NCBI GenBank assembly: GCA_051294375.1
Contig: CM119264.1
Location: 741,261 to 805,260 of the forward strand
Length of the DNA: 64,000 nucleotides
From: Paraspadella gotoi
Lineage: Eukaryota > Chaetognatha
Direction: 5' to 3'
This document shows positions 33,005 to 43,080 of the stretch, piece by piece. Under the pieces are notes generated by a model. It did no database searches, was not told the DNA's origin, and was given only the letters and a program-made list of their open reading frames with translations. A program made the position numbers and the translations under genes. Position 1 is the stretch's first letter, and each line of letters opens with the position of its first letter.

Positions 33005-33345
33005 GTGCGGACGAGATGATTGGAGGGTTGATGAAGAATGTCGAGGAGGTGCAACATAGCTAGAAGGGTTGGTAAAATTCTTTCTGTTTTTGGTATCTCA
33101 ACATACAACATCAACATGAAATCAACAATACAAAAAAATGATGACGAACAATTTGATTGACAAAAATGAAAAAAAATATGTGTGGGCGGTTTTATTAGTG
33201 TCTCGAGTAAAGTATACGTACCCCCACATTTAAAATAAAAACATACAAAAAAAAAAATAAAAAAAAAAAAACAAACAAACAAACAATAGCTTGGTGAAAC
33301 TCACCTCGTCCCATTGGCTTTGACAGCTTAGTACTCGTTCACCAA

Positions 33346-33630
33346 NNNNNNNNNNNNNNNNNNNNNNNNNNNNNNNNNNNNNNNNNNNNNNNNNNNNNNN
33401 NNNNNNNNNNNNNNNNNNNNNNNNNNNNNNNNNNNNNNNNNNNNNNNNNNNNNNNNNNNNNNNNNNNNNNNNNNNNNNNNNNNNNNNNNNNNNNNNNNNN
33501 NNNNNNNNNNNNNNNNNNNNNNNNNNNNNNNNNNNNNNNNNNNNNNNNNNNNNNNNNNNNNNNNNNNNNNNNNNNNNNNNNNNNNNNNNNNNNNNNNNNN
33601 NNNNNNNNNNNNNNNNNNNNNNNNNNNNNN
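33346..33630. other. Assembly gap (285 N)
   Basis: A run of N in the intron between gene B exons 32879 and 34104. Confidence 1.
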
Positions 33631-33878
33631 GTCCCTCCTTTGCCATAACAAAACAATAAAGAAACAAATAAACCCTGAACATCAGTAATGTAATGTTTGT
33701 ATTTTGTGGTTTTGAGCCTTGCAATGCACCTTAGATGGACAGTCGACTTTTTTGGCCAAAGAGAGTTGGCCTTTATGGCCAATGTCGCGTGTCGTCCCCT
33801 TGTGCCGTTCAGGGCGGTCGTGATTCGTCGCCGAGCCGGTTTTGCGGGGCGTGCCCGCTTTGGGGCCGTCCTCAATCC
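33630..33878. other. Mixed to GC-rich intronic stretch of unknown nature
   Basis: Contains GGCCAAAGAGAGTTGGCC (an inverted pair GGCCAA/TTGGCC) and GC-rich sequence with CGTCGCCGAGCCGGTTTTGC. Both strands hold short open frames. No splice signals or known family were seen. Confidence 0.3.
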
Positions 33879-34048
33879 GGCTCTCTTTTCCAAAAGCGCC
33901 CAATTTCTGTTACACTATTCCTTAACCATAACGACCTATCATTAATCTTCATCCTTATCCCCAAACCTTAACCTATAATTCAATCCCTAAACCTAAAACT
34001 TTTTTTCAAAATTAAAGATGAAATGGGGAGATTTTGAAATATGAGGCC
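33879..34048. mobile_element. TIR element (170 bp, minimal form)
   Basis: The left end is GGCTCTCTTTTCCAAAAGCG then CCCAATTTC. The right end is GAAATGGGGAGATTTTGAAA then TATGAGGCC, the reverse complement pattern. The short core has AACCTAAACC-like units. Confidence 0.65.
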
Positions 34049-34103
34049 CTTCTCGGGCCGATGTACCGTGAAACGAAGCAATTAAAACTTCTCTCTTCTT
34101 CAG

Positions 34104-34775
34104 GAAAGAGAATACGAATTGCGTCAAACGAAGATTCAAGTCAAACTCTTGTTAGAAATGAAAGATAAGTTGAAAAGAGAAATAGAAAAGTTGAAAAAGA
34201 GAGGAAAAGGAGGAGGAGTAGGAGGAAGGGGAGGAGGAGGAGTAACGAGGAGAGTGAGACAAGGGAGAGAGTCCAGGGGAAGAGAGGAGGAAGGTGGAAG
34301 AAGGGAGGAAGGGAGGAGAGGAACGAGGAACGAGAGCGAGGGAGATGGAGGAAGAAGGAGGAGAGAAAGAGGAGAGGAGAAGAGCTTGAGCGATTTAGTG
34401 GTAGGAGGAGGAAGAGGAGAAGGAGTAGGAAGAGGAGGAGGAATAATAAGAAGAGGAAGAGGAGAAGACGAAAGAGGAGGAGGGGAGATGGAGGGAGAGA
34501 AGGAGAGGGGGAAGGAGGAAGAGGGGGAGGAGAGGGTGGAGGAGGAAGAGAGGACAGGTGGGAGCGGAAGAGGAAGAGAAGAGTGGGGAGGAGGAAGAGG
34601 AAGAGAAGAGGGGGAAGGAGAAAGAAAGAGAGGAGGAAGAGGGGAGGAGAAGGGAGGAGGAGGAGGAAGAAGAGAGAGGGGGGAGGAAGAGGGAGGGGAG
34701 GAAGAGAATATAACGTGGATCCGGAAATCGTTGCCGTCGCCGAAGCGAATTTCGTGGAGTCGAGATTAGAGTCAA
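34104..34775 (+). CDS. Gene B, coiled-coil exon 5 with Gly/Arg/Glu-rich tract
   Basis: The acceptor is CTCTCTTCTTCAG and the donor GTCAA|GTGAGA. It starts EREYELRQTKIQVKLLLEMK then DKLKREIEKLKKRGK, a good coiled coil. A long GGA/GAG purine tract follows that would read as Gly, Arg and Glu. Its end reads EYNVDPEIVAVAEANFVESR then LES, but in a different frame from its start. The outgoing phase 1 from that last frame fits the acceptor at 35261 (A|GC, Ser). Either an indel error lies in the purine tract or an unseen intron removes it. The two ends are well supported, the middle is not. Confidence 0.6.
34195..34715. repeat. GGA/GAG purine tract inside gene B exon 5
   Basis: About 520 bases of almost pure purine on the + strand, the probable site of the frame change in the surrounding exon. 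Confidence 0.85.
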
Positions 34776-34779
34776 GTGA

Positions 34780-35255
34780 GATAATTTTTGTTATAAAAAT
34801 TATGTTATTAAATAGTTAATATTTAGTTGGTATGAGTGAAATTATTATTTGAGACAGGAAATCACTTGTTTGCCTCTGATAAAAAATAAATAAACTATTA
34901 ATATATATTTATGATATTGCGGATAAACAATTGTTCAAAGAAAATATTTTTTTTTCCTAAAGGAGATACTTTAATGCTATATTGTTATTTTGCAAGTATA
35001 ATTACTAAGTAATTTAATTAATTTAGTAATTTATTTGATTAATTAAATTAATTTTGATATCGATTTAAGCTAAAACAGATTGAAAAGATGTTAAAACAAA
35101 ATAAATGTAAATTTTAAAATAATTCGCCAATAAAAACTAAATTGTGGATAAAATTTAACACTATTTTATTAATTATATATAGATTATTTGTAATAGTATC
35201 GTAATTGTAATAATTAATGAATAATTAATCGTAATAATTGATAATTTTTTGGTGA
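34780..35255. other. AT-rich intron; no feature seen
   Basis: About 85 percent A+T. No repeat or exon detected. Confidence 0.5.
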
Positions 35256-35260
35256 TGCAG

Positions 35261-35310
35261 GCGAAGAAGATGAAGAGGAATCAGCGATGCCTTTTTCTTT
35301 AGATATTAAG
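35261..35310 (+). CDS. Gene B, exon 6 seen (acidic microexon)
   Basis: The acceptor is TTGGTGATGCAG and the donor ATTAAG|GTATAT; phase 1 in and phase 0 out. Sixteen codons read EEDEEESAMPFSLDIK after the split Ser. The acidic cluster (SSEEDEEES) looks like a casein kinase 2-type site or a linker. Phases match both neighbours (34775 and 37050). Confidence 0.65.
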
Positions 35311-35364
35311 GTATATAGACATTTAGATATCGATAAATATATTAATAAAATATGCACCCGTCTC

Positions 35365-36112
35365 GGCTTTATTTTCCAAAACCGCCTCGTTTTGAAATAA
35401 ATTCGGGATTAAGATTTTTTTTTTTTAGATTTTAAAAATTAAATTAAAAATTAGTAGTGGATAAGGCGCTAAGTGGGCTGAAGATGATTATCCGTAACTT
35501 CTATAACCCCCTTTAGTAGCTATGGAACGGGTCCTGGGCTTGGCAACCAGGCTTGAGGGGTTGCCACGCCCCCAACGGCTTAACGGCCGTCCTCACGCTT
35601 CCCGCAGGGTAATACCGGGTTGGGATTGAACCCGGTACCTAGTGGTCATGAGCTGATGGCTTTACTCAATGAGCCACCGGGTCAGGACTGAAGGTGTTAT
35701 GCTTATAGGCGGGGTGAACCTAGGCAATGCCCTTACTGCCAGATTGTTAACATGTGCTTAGTGAGAGAGCAATCTTCAAGTATGGCTATTAAGGTTGATC
35801 GCGACAGGATGAAGTTGATAAGTAAGTTAAAAGATGACTATTAAACTTTTATAATTTAGTAGATATAAGTTGATTACGAGGATTTAGTAGTATAAGTGAA
35901 AATATATATGCATTTGAGGTGGCTAATGCATTAAGCGATGAATGTAATAGATTTTTTTTCGGATGTTATGAAGTAAGATATTTTAAACTTTGATTAGAAT
36001 TAGGGCATTATAAAAAAAATTAGTAAGGATTAGTAATAAGGAAATATTTGTTTAGTGGCAATAAATTTAAATTTTTTTTTCGGGGGGCGCTTTTGAAAAT
36101 AGTACCCGGGCC
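35365..36112. mobile_element. TIR element carrying an inverted SINE
   Basis: The left end is GGCTTTATTTTCCAAAACCG. The right end is GGGCGCTTTTGAAAATAGTA then CCCGGGCC. After about 90 bases comes GATAAGGCGCTAAGTGGGCT, the start of the inverted SINE (35455-35715). The element at 60578-61425, read on the other strand, has the same arrangement. Confidence 0.6.
35455..35715 (-). repeat. tRNA-derived SINE-like element, copy 3
   Basis: On the minus strand: CTGACCCGGTGGCTCATTGA (A-box side), GGGTTCAATCCCAACCCGG (B-box), TGCGGGAAGCGTGAGGACGG, then AACCCCTCAAGCCTGGTTGC. It is the longest, best preserved copy. Confidence 0.75.
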
Positions 36113-36235
36113 CAAAATAATTAATTTTAATTTTTAAAACTAACCTCGAATCGAATTTGGAGGGAGGAAAAGAGGAAGGTTGCCCTAGCAATCAAAAAAG
36201 CGCCGAAGCGAATAATCGTTAAAACCAAAACGAAA

Positions 36236-36238
36236 GAG

Positions 36239-36306
<68 letters not shown>

Positions 36307-36422
36307 AGAGAGATTAAAACAAAGAGAAAACGAGAGAAAAAGACCGAACACAAAAAAAAGAAAACGAGACATGCTCTTGTCACTTCTCTCTCTCTCTCTC
36401 TCCTCTCCATCTCCTCTCTCTC

Positions 36423-36475
<53 letters not shown>

Positions 36476-36490
36476 CCTCTCTCTCTCCCT
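36236..36490. repeat. (GA)n then (CT)n tracts forming an inverted pair
   Basis: GA repeats at 36236-36316 and CT repeats at 36385-36490 face each other over about 70 bases. A transcript could fold into a long hairpin. Confidence 0.85.
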
Positions 36491-36624
36491 TCGTACCGTA
36501 GTACCATTAAATCCCGTACAAATGGTCCTACTTAACCGCGGAATCCATTAACTCGTTCGACCAATTCCCCAATTTTTTTCTTCTTTTTTTTCGTCTTTAA
36601 ATCTTCTTCTTTTCTTTCTCCATT

Positions 36625-36628
<4 letters not shown>

Positions 36629-36720
<92 letters not shown>
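36629..36720. repeat. (CT)n microsatellite
   Basis: About 45 CT units with one TCTTCT interruption, followed by T-rich pyrimidines to 36990. Confidence 0.95.
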
Positions 36721-36723
<3 letters not shown>

Positions 36724-37049
36724 CCACTTTTTTTCTTTGTCTTTATTTTTCTTCTTTAATTTTATTTAAATTTTTTTACATTTTGTTACTCTCATTTTTT
36801 ATATCTTTATTACCTTTTATTTTTTTCTTTCTTTACGTCATCGCTTTCTTTTTTTTCCATTTTCTCTTTTTTTTCTTTCCTTTTTTCTTTTTTTTTTGAA
36901 TTTCTTCCTTTTTTTCTTTTCTTTTCTTCCTTTTTTTTCTTCTCTCCTATTTCCTTCCTTTCTTCTTTTTTATTTCTTTTTTCCTTCCCCCCGTCATTTC
37001 ACTTCGCCCTGTATTTGGTTCCTCTCGTATTTCGATTTCAATTTCGAAG

Positions 37050-37799
37050 GTCGCGGATTCCATCGAACAAAAAGGGGAGATGACGGAACCAAAGACGGCG
37101 GAACCAAAGATGAAGTTGGACGCACAGATGGCGCCAAAGATGGAAACTGAGAAGTCGTTTAATTTGCAGACAGCTACCAAAGTACAGACAGCCTCAAAGA
37201 CGACAAATAAAACGGTATCGAATCTACAAATGTCACCAGAAGCAGAGATGCTAAATAAGATTGCAAGTGAAGTGGCGTCAAAAATAAAAGTCGCAACAGC
37301 AACGATAACGGGGAAACCGAGATTGGAAACTGGGAGAGAAATATCAGTCAATTTGGAGGAAGAAGGCTTTCTTTTCGAACCAAAAACGATACAAGATTTG
37401 GCGCAGAAAATAGCATCGAAGATATCCTCGGAAGTACAGACGGCATCAAAACCGGTACCAGAGATGGCATCTGAAGTACTGATTGCGGCAAAATCTGTCC
37501 CAGAGATGTCGTCGAAAATACGTTTGGCCATGATGATAGCGGAAGAGATCGCGGCTAACGTAGAAAAGGCGCAGAATAAGACTTGTGAGAAGGCCATTGA
37601 GGTAGAAATGGCAAGAGAAATGGCAACTAAGATGGTAACGGATGGAGAGCGAGAGATGGCATCGTCGGAGGAAACGCCGGAAGTAGAACTGGCATCGATG
37701 ATGGAACCGGAAATCGGCGCCGAGCAAATTAAGCGTTTGGGATCGAAAAGAACAAAAGGTTGGGATTCTATGAATGAGAATGAATGTCGTTTCTTTTGA
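37050..37799 (+). CDS. Gene B, last exon (Ala/Lys/Glu/Met-rich, 249 codons)
   Basis: The acceptor is TTTCAATTTCGAAG after 400 bases of pyrimidine-rich sequence; phase 0 in; stop TGA at 37797-37799. It begins VADSIEQKGEMTEPKTAEPK and contains loosely repeated blocks around EMASEVLIAAK, EMSSKIRLAMM and IASKISSEVQTASKPV. It ends RTKGWDSMNENECRFF. Base composition and codon use are ordinary, unlike the simple repeats nearby, and the 249 codons are uninterrupted. The repeated E-M-A/S-S-x-I/V pattern suggests an internally duplicated amphipathic helix. No known domain was recognised. This is the best supported coding segment in the window. Confidence 0.75.
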   Translation, partial: VADSIEQKGEMTEPKTAEPKMKLDAQMAPKMETEKSFNLQTATKVQTASKTTNKTVSNLQMSPEAEMLNKIASEVASKIKVATATITGKPRLETGREISVNLEEEGFLFEPKTIQDLAQKIASKISSEVQTASKPVPEMASEVLIAAKSVPEMSSKIRLAMMIAEEIAANVEKAQNKTCEKAIEVEMAREMATKMVTDGEREMASSEETPEVELASMMEPEIGAEQIKRLGSKRTKGWDSMNENECRFF

Positions 37800-37986
37800 C
37801 GATCGAATTAAATGAATGAGTGAATACAATTTTTCAATCAAATGAACTTTGAAATGTTTTTAAATTTTTTGTTAAAAAATGGCTTTGAAATTCTAGAGAC
37901 TTCTACTATTTATAAGATTGAGCTTTAACTTTTTAATTATATTCTTATTGAACTATTTGTTCGTTGAAACAAAACTCATCCCAGAA

Positions 37987-38004
37987 GCATGACAGAGACG
38001 AGAG

Positions 38005-38035
<31 letters not shown>

Positions 38036-38038
38036 GAA

Positions 38039-38082
<44 letters not shown>

Positions 38083-38095
38083 GAGAGAGACAGTA
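37987..38095. repeat. (GA)n-rich tract
   Basis: GA dinucleotides with GAGG and GAAG interruptions. Confidence 0.9.
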
Positions 38096-38208
38096 TGACT
38101 CAATAATATTAGAGGCTGAAAGCCTTGAGGGAAAAACAAAAAAAAAATTGACGTCAGAGATGAAGAGAAAGAAAAATGCTGGTGAGAAAGATGGGGACAG
38201 ATATATAG

Positions 38209-38290
38209 ATGAGGAGAGAGAGAGAGAGACGGATGAAAGAGAGAGAGAGAGGAGAACGAGAGAGAGAGAAAGAGAGAGAGAGAGACGAAA
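38209..38290. repeat. (GA)n-rich tract
   Basis: Second purine GA tract, facing the CT tract that follows. Confidence 0.85.
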
Positions 38291-38370
38291 GGTTGAAAGG
38301 TAGAGCGTCAGACGGAAATATAGAAGGGGAATAAGGAGAGTGTCGAGACCCTGAAGGAAAACTCCCGCCG

Positions 38371-38374
<4 letters not shown>

Positions 38375-38448
<74 letters not shown>
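38375..38448. repeat. (CT)n microsatellite
   Basis: About 36 perfect CT units. Confidence 0.97.
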
Positions 38449-38451
<3 letters not shown>

Positions 38452-38570
38452 CTGCTCTCAGTACTGACTCAGAAGAGAAGATGTAGGTTGAAAGTCAACG
38501 AAAATTTCTATGCAAAAAGGTCCATCAAAATTTTACATTACATTTTTTCTCTTTTTTCGCTTTCTGCCTG

Positions 38571-38662
38571 AAAGAGAGAGAAGACGAGAGATGAGTAGAG
38601 AAGAGAGAGAGAGCATAAGAGAGAGAGAGTAAGAGAGAGAGAGGAGAGAGAGGGGGAGAGAT
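38571..38662. repeat. (GA)n-rich tract
   Basis: Interrupted GA repeats. Confidence 0.85.
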
Positions 38663-38801
38663 ATATATTTCTATCATCGAAATATCATTTTTCTTTCGTG
38701 TCAAAGGAACAGTTTTTTTTCTCTTTATTTTATTTTAAGTTTAACTTTTTAAATTACTAAATGTATTTTTTTATTATTCTCATTTTCTTGCTCTTTCCTC
38801 C

Positions 38802-38806
<5 letters not shown>

Positions 38807-38852
<46 letters not shown>
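38807..38852. repeat. (TA)n microsatellite
   Basis: About 22 perfect TA units. Confidence 0.97.
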
Positions 38853-38853
<1 letters not shown>

Positions 38854-38924
38854 TCACGTTTATTTTTATTTCTTTTATTTTATTAATTTTTTTCTTTTTT
38901 ATTATTTTTTTACTCTTTTAATCT

Positions 38925-39270
38925 TTCTATTCTATTCTATTCCTCTATTCTTTTTTGTTTAATCTTTCTATTTTATTACTCTATTCTTTCATCTGTTAAT
39001 CATTCTATTCTATTCTATTCCTCTATCCTATCCTCTTTTAATCTTTCCATTCTATTCTATTCGTCTATTCTTTCCTCTTTTAGTCTTTCAATTCTGTTCT
39101 ATCCCTCTATTCTTTCCTCTTTTAATCTTTCTATTCTATTCTATTCCTCTATTCTTTCCTCTTTTAATCTTTCTATTCTATTCTATTTCTCTATTCTTTC
39201 TCTTTTAATCTTTCTATTCCTCTATTCTTTTCTCTTTTATTCTTTCTATTCGATTCTATTCCTCTATTCT
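38925..39270. repeat. About 38-bp pyrimidine minisatellite
   Basis: Seven to eight units of TTTAATCTTTCTATTCTATT followed by CTATTCCTCTATTCTTTCCTC, with small indels. Confidence 0.85.
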
Positions 39271-39460
39271 CATCCATTTTTCATTTTATTATCTTCCCTT
39301 TTGCTCCTATTTTCCCTTTTTCCATTTTTTCCCTTTTTCCATTTTTTCTCTTTCTTTTTTTCCGTCGTCATTGAGTCGATTTAGACTGACTGACTGACTG
39401 ACCCGGTTCCCCGACACTGTGACTCACTCAACTCACCTTTTCCTGGCGCCACAATTCTTT

Positions 39461-39462
<2 letters not shown>

Positions 39463-39491
<29 letters not shown>

Positions 39492-39781
39492 NNNNNNNNN
39501 NNNNNNNNNNNNNNNNNNNNNNNNNNNNNNNNNNNNNNNNNNNNNNNNNNNNNNNNNNNNNNNNNNNNNNNNNNNNNNNNNNNNNNNNNNNNNNNNNNNN
39601 NNNNNNNNNNNNNNNNNNNNNNNNNNNNNNNNNNNNNNNNNNNNNNNNNNNNNNNNNNNNNNNNNNNNNNNNNNNNNNNNNNNNNNNNNNNNNNNNNNNN
39701 NNNNNNNNNNNNNNNNNNNGAGACAGAGAGAGTGAATGAGAGAGAGAAAATCAGAGAGAGAGAGAAGAGAGAGAGAAAGAA
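39463..39781. repeat. (GA)n tract around a 228-base gap
   Basis: GA repeats on both sides of N at 39492-39719. Confidence 0.9.
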
Positions 39782-40025
39782 AAAAAATGAACAACTTTCG
39801 CGGTTTAGCTTAACCAAAGTCGTAAAAAATATATCACAGACTTAGTTTAAACAGAAGCAATCATTTGGATTTTGGTAAAAACTTATTGGCAAACATGATT
39901 TTATTCATGATAACCCTTTTAATATTTTGTTTTATTTATGCATCGTTGAATTTAAATCTAAATTGAATTGAATTATTAGAGTTTGATTATTTATTAAATT
40001 AAGAAAATCGTCTGCTTGTGCCCAG

Positions 40026-40153
40026 AATTGACTCGACGCGGCGACAGCTGCCCCAACCTGCGCTGCATATACGGCGCCGACGCTGCCGCTGCAACAGACG
40101 ACGACGAGATCTGTCTCGATTGCTGCGGATATTGCTGCGAAGAATCACTTTGA
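40026..40153 (+). CDS. Candidate last exon, Cys-rich (I-mfa-like C-terminus)
   Basis: The acceptor is CTGCTTGTGCCCAG; in phase 1 it gives 41 codons and then TGA. The peptide is LTRRGDSCPNLRCIYGADAA then AATDDDEICLDCCGYCCEESL. The ending DEICLDCCGYCC resembles the C-terminal end of the I-mfa domain of MyoD family inhibitor proteins, which characteristically close with a -CLEICxECCGxC- type motif. I know this from the family and could not run an alignment. It is GC-rich and repeat-free, unlike its flanks. Upstream exons of this gene are not located; the gap at 39492 may matter. Alternative: any Cys-rich tail unrelated to I-mfa. Confidence 0.4.
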
Positions 40154-40369
40154 TGTAGAAGTTGTTGCTGAAATTGATGAGAAAAAATTTGCCTGTTTTA
40201 CTTTCGAGAAAAATGAATAATGAACGAAAAAAACAACAATATAAATGTAATAATATAATTGATGAATAAATGATCGGTTAGATAGAGAATTTTGCAACGG
40301 AATCCGTCAACTGATTGTCAGAGCAAAGGTAAACTTATAATGTTATATAATTAAATTATTCTTTAAAAC

Positions 40370-40560
40370 GTCATAACACTTCATTGATAGGGAAGCCAGG
40401 AACTCTGGGAGTGAATAAACGAGACTGTGAGAGAGTCTTGATTGAAAGCTTACAGGGTCCGGCTATGTTATGATCTTGTAAGAGTGATGGAGGCCAAAGT
40501 CTCTCAGAAGTCAGGGGTAAATTCATTAAATGAAATGATGTACCAATTTCATACAAAGTA
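40370..40560 (-). repeat. Dispersed repeat R2 (inverted)
   Basis: Contains CTTCATTGATAGGGAAGCCA, AGAGTCTTGATTGAAAGCTT, TTATGATCTTGTAAGAGTGA and CAGGGGTAAATTCATTAAAT, the complement of the copy at 28448. Confidence 0.75.
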
Positions 40561-40666
40561 AATTTGTAAAGTCAAACGTCGATTTTTACAAATTGAATAA
40601 AAAAAAGTTAGTTTCTCTTTTCTCGGAAGAAAAATTATTTGTGCTCCTGATTACGGATTAGGTTAA

Positions 40667-40670
<4 letters not shown>

Positions 40671-40761
<91 letters not shown>
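40671..40761. repeat. (CT)n microsatellite, about 45 units
   Basis: Perfect CT run. Confidence 0.98.
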
Positions 40762-40764
<3 letters not shown>

Positions 40765-40837
40765 GCTTATTCTGTAAACATTCTCTTCTTCAACGAGAAA
40801 AGAAACGAAAGACGAAATTTAATAAACAAATGGCAAA

Positions 40838-40990
40838 TCCCACCGACGACGAAGACGACAAAGATGACGACGACGACGATGACGATGATAACGACGATGA
40901 CAACGACGACGATGACGAGGACGACAAAAACGACGACGTCATTGCCATTCTCATCGTCATCGTCGTCATCGTCGTTCGTCGTCGTCCTTT
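40838..40990. repeat. (GAC/GAT)n then (GTC)n inverted triplet tracts
   Basis: GACGACGATGACGATGATAA-type triplets at 40845-40940 are followed by TCATCGTCATCGTCGTCATC at 40950-40986, which is complementary. Open frames are repeat artefacts. Confidence 0.85.
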
Positions 40991-41194
40991 TTTTTTTCGC
41001 TTCGTTTATCGTTGATTTTTGTTTCTTGATTCAATTGATAGGAAAAAAAAAGTAGACAGAATCAGAGGAGGCGCAAAAATTCGATTTTTGATGGAATTAG
41101 TGGATGCGTGGTAGATTTTTGGGGTGAAAAAAAAAAGTAAGTACAACAAACATCGCGAATTATTCAGCAATTTGGAGATAGCAATTTGGAGATA

Positions 41195-41262
41195 GCAACT
41201 GACCGACCGACCGACCAAAAAAGTGACTTATTGAGTTGCTAGTCGCGGCGCAACTAAAAATG
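41195..41262 (+). repeat. R3 repeat, diverged copy
   Basis: ACTGACCGACCGACCGACC, AAAAAAGTGACTTATTGAG and TAGTCGCGGCGCAACTAAAA keep the R3 order, but the palindrome is incomplete. Confidence 0.6.
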
Positions 41263-41340
41263 AGGTCAGAAACGAAGTTGGTCCGAAGATTTCGCGATGA
41301 AGATTTTATCGATCGGAAGAAAATCGATTTCTGGTCGCGA

Positions 41341-41707
41341 TTCGTTGCGTTGATGTNNNNNNNNNNNNNNNNNNNNNNNNNNNNNNNNNNNNNNNNNNNN
41401 NNNNNNNNNNNNNNNNNNNNNNNNNNNNNNNNNNNNNNNNNNNNNNNNNNNNNNNNNNNNNNNNNNNNNNNNNNNNNNNNNNNNNNNNNNNNNNNNNNNN
41501 NNNNNNNNNNNNNNNNNNNNNNNNNNNNNNNNNNNNNNNNNNNNNNNNNNNNNNNNNNNNNNNNNNNNNNNNNNNNNNNNNNNNNNNNNNNNNNNNNNNN
41601 NNNNGTTGATGTGGAATTCGTTGCGTTGATGTGGAATTTGTTGCATTGATGTGGAATTCATTGCGTTGATGTGAAATTTGTTGCGTTTATGTGGAATTCG
41701 TTGCAAG
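41341..41707. repeat. 20-bp minisatellite (GTTGATGTGGAATTCGTTGC) with gap
   Basis: Five units with point changes follow N at 41357-41604, and one partial unit (TTCGTTGCGTTGATGT) precedes it. The 248-base gap therefore probably spans more units. Confidence 0.9.
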
Positions 41708-41757
41708 AACATTTCACTAGATTCTCTCAACTTCTTCTTTGGTTCAAAATTTTTCAC

Positions 41758-42335
41758 TTTCTTTCTTTTATTTTTTCTTTCTTTCTTTCCTTCTTTCTTT
41801 CTTTCTTTCTNNNNNNNNNNNNNNNNNNNNNNNNNNNNNNNNNNNNNNNNNNNNNNNNNNNNNNNNNNNNNNNNNNNNNNNNNNNNNNNNNNNNNNNNNN
41901 NNNNNNNNNNNNNNNNNNNNNNNNNNNNNNNNNNNNNNNNNNNNNNNNNNNNNNNNNNNNNNNNNNNNNNNNNNNNNNNNNNNNNNNNNNNNNNNNNNNN
42001 NNNNNNNNNNNNNNNNNNNNNNNNNNNNNNNNNNNNNNNNNNNNNNNNNNNNNNNNNNNNNNNNNNNNNNNNNNNNNNNNNNNNNNNNNNNNNNNNNNNN
42101 NNNNNNNNNNNNNNNNNNNNNNNNNNNNNNNNNNNNNNNNNNNNNNNNNNNNNNNNNNNNNNNNNNNNNNNNNNNNNNNNNNNNNNNNNNNNNNNNNNNN
42201 NNNNNNNNNNNNNNNNNNNNNNNNNNNNNNNNNNNNNNNNNNNNNNNNNNNNNNNNNNNNNNNNNNNNNNNNNNNNNNNNNNNNNNNNNNNNNNNNNTTT
42301 TTTCTCTCTCTCTTTTTTTCTCTCTCGCTCTATCA
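41758..42335. repeat. (TTTC)n tract with 487-base gap
   Basis: TTTC tetranucleotides before N at 41811-42297, and CT-rich sequence after it. Confidence 0.9.
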
Positions 42336-42596
42336 CTCTCTCTCACTCCCTCTTCGTCTTTCTCTCCCTGGACCGGAGGACCGCGTATAATGCCTTCCCA
42401 ATATTTCATTCGCTTCCGTCATCCGTTTTTTTTCTTCTCGTTTTTCTGGCGTCAAATTTCTGTCTGTTTTAGTTCTGTTATTTTTGGGTACAATTAATAC
42501 AAAATTAGTCAATTCATTCATTAATTAAGCATGTCATGTCAATTCAACTTGGAGTTGTCTTTTCATACAACTGAAACATTCTTTGAAATATTATAC

Positions 42597-42785
42597 CACC
42601 ACTTCATTGATATAGAAGCCAGGTTCTCTGGGAGTGAATAAACGAGACTGCGAGAGAGTCATCACTGAAATCTTGCAGGGACCTTCTGTGTCATTATCTT
42701 GTAAGAGTGATGGGGGCCTTAAGTCAAGGGCATGATATCTAATTTAATAAATGAATAGATAAATTTTATCTTGGTTGTACCACAG
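42597..42785 (-). repeat. Dispersed repeat R2 (inverted)
   Basis: CCACTTCATTGATATAGAAG, CGAGACTGCGAGAGAGTCAT, TTGCAGGGACCTTCTGTGTC and TTATCTTGTAAGAGTGATGG. Confidence 0.75.
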
Positions 42786-42884
42786 TACCACTTATGACAC
42801 TCATAAAACTTTTTATCAATCCTGTGTCTGTCTGTCAGTCTGTCTTTTTCAATATAAGTCTGTTTTCGTTATTTCTGAATAACC

Positions 42885-43049
42885 GAGAGAGAGAGAGAGA
42901 NNNNNNNNNNNNNNNNNNNNNNNNNNNNNNNNNNNNNNNNNNNNNNNNNNNNNNNNNNNNNNNNNNNNNNNNNNNNNNNNNNNNNNNNNNNNNNNNNNNN
43001 NNNNNNNNNNNNNNNNNNNNNNNNNNNNNNNNNNNNNNNNNNNNNNNNN

Positions 43050-43079
<30 letters not shown>
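42885..43079. repeat. (GA)n tract with 149-base gap
   Basis: GA repeats around N at 42901-43049. Confidence 0.9.

Positions 43080-43080
<1 letters not shown>

Noticed and set aside
32144-33019. Long frames across 32144-33019
   Set aside because: They are mostly a run of N. Only the exon at 32879-33004 has independent support.
36947-37597. 216-codon frame antisense to the last exon of gene B
   Set aside because: A shadow of the real frame: the + strand has a splice acceptor in phase, a stop at the right place and charged, helical composition.
41266-42497. Several 200-350 codon frames
   Set aside because: They run through two gaps and a (TTTC)n tract.
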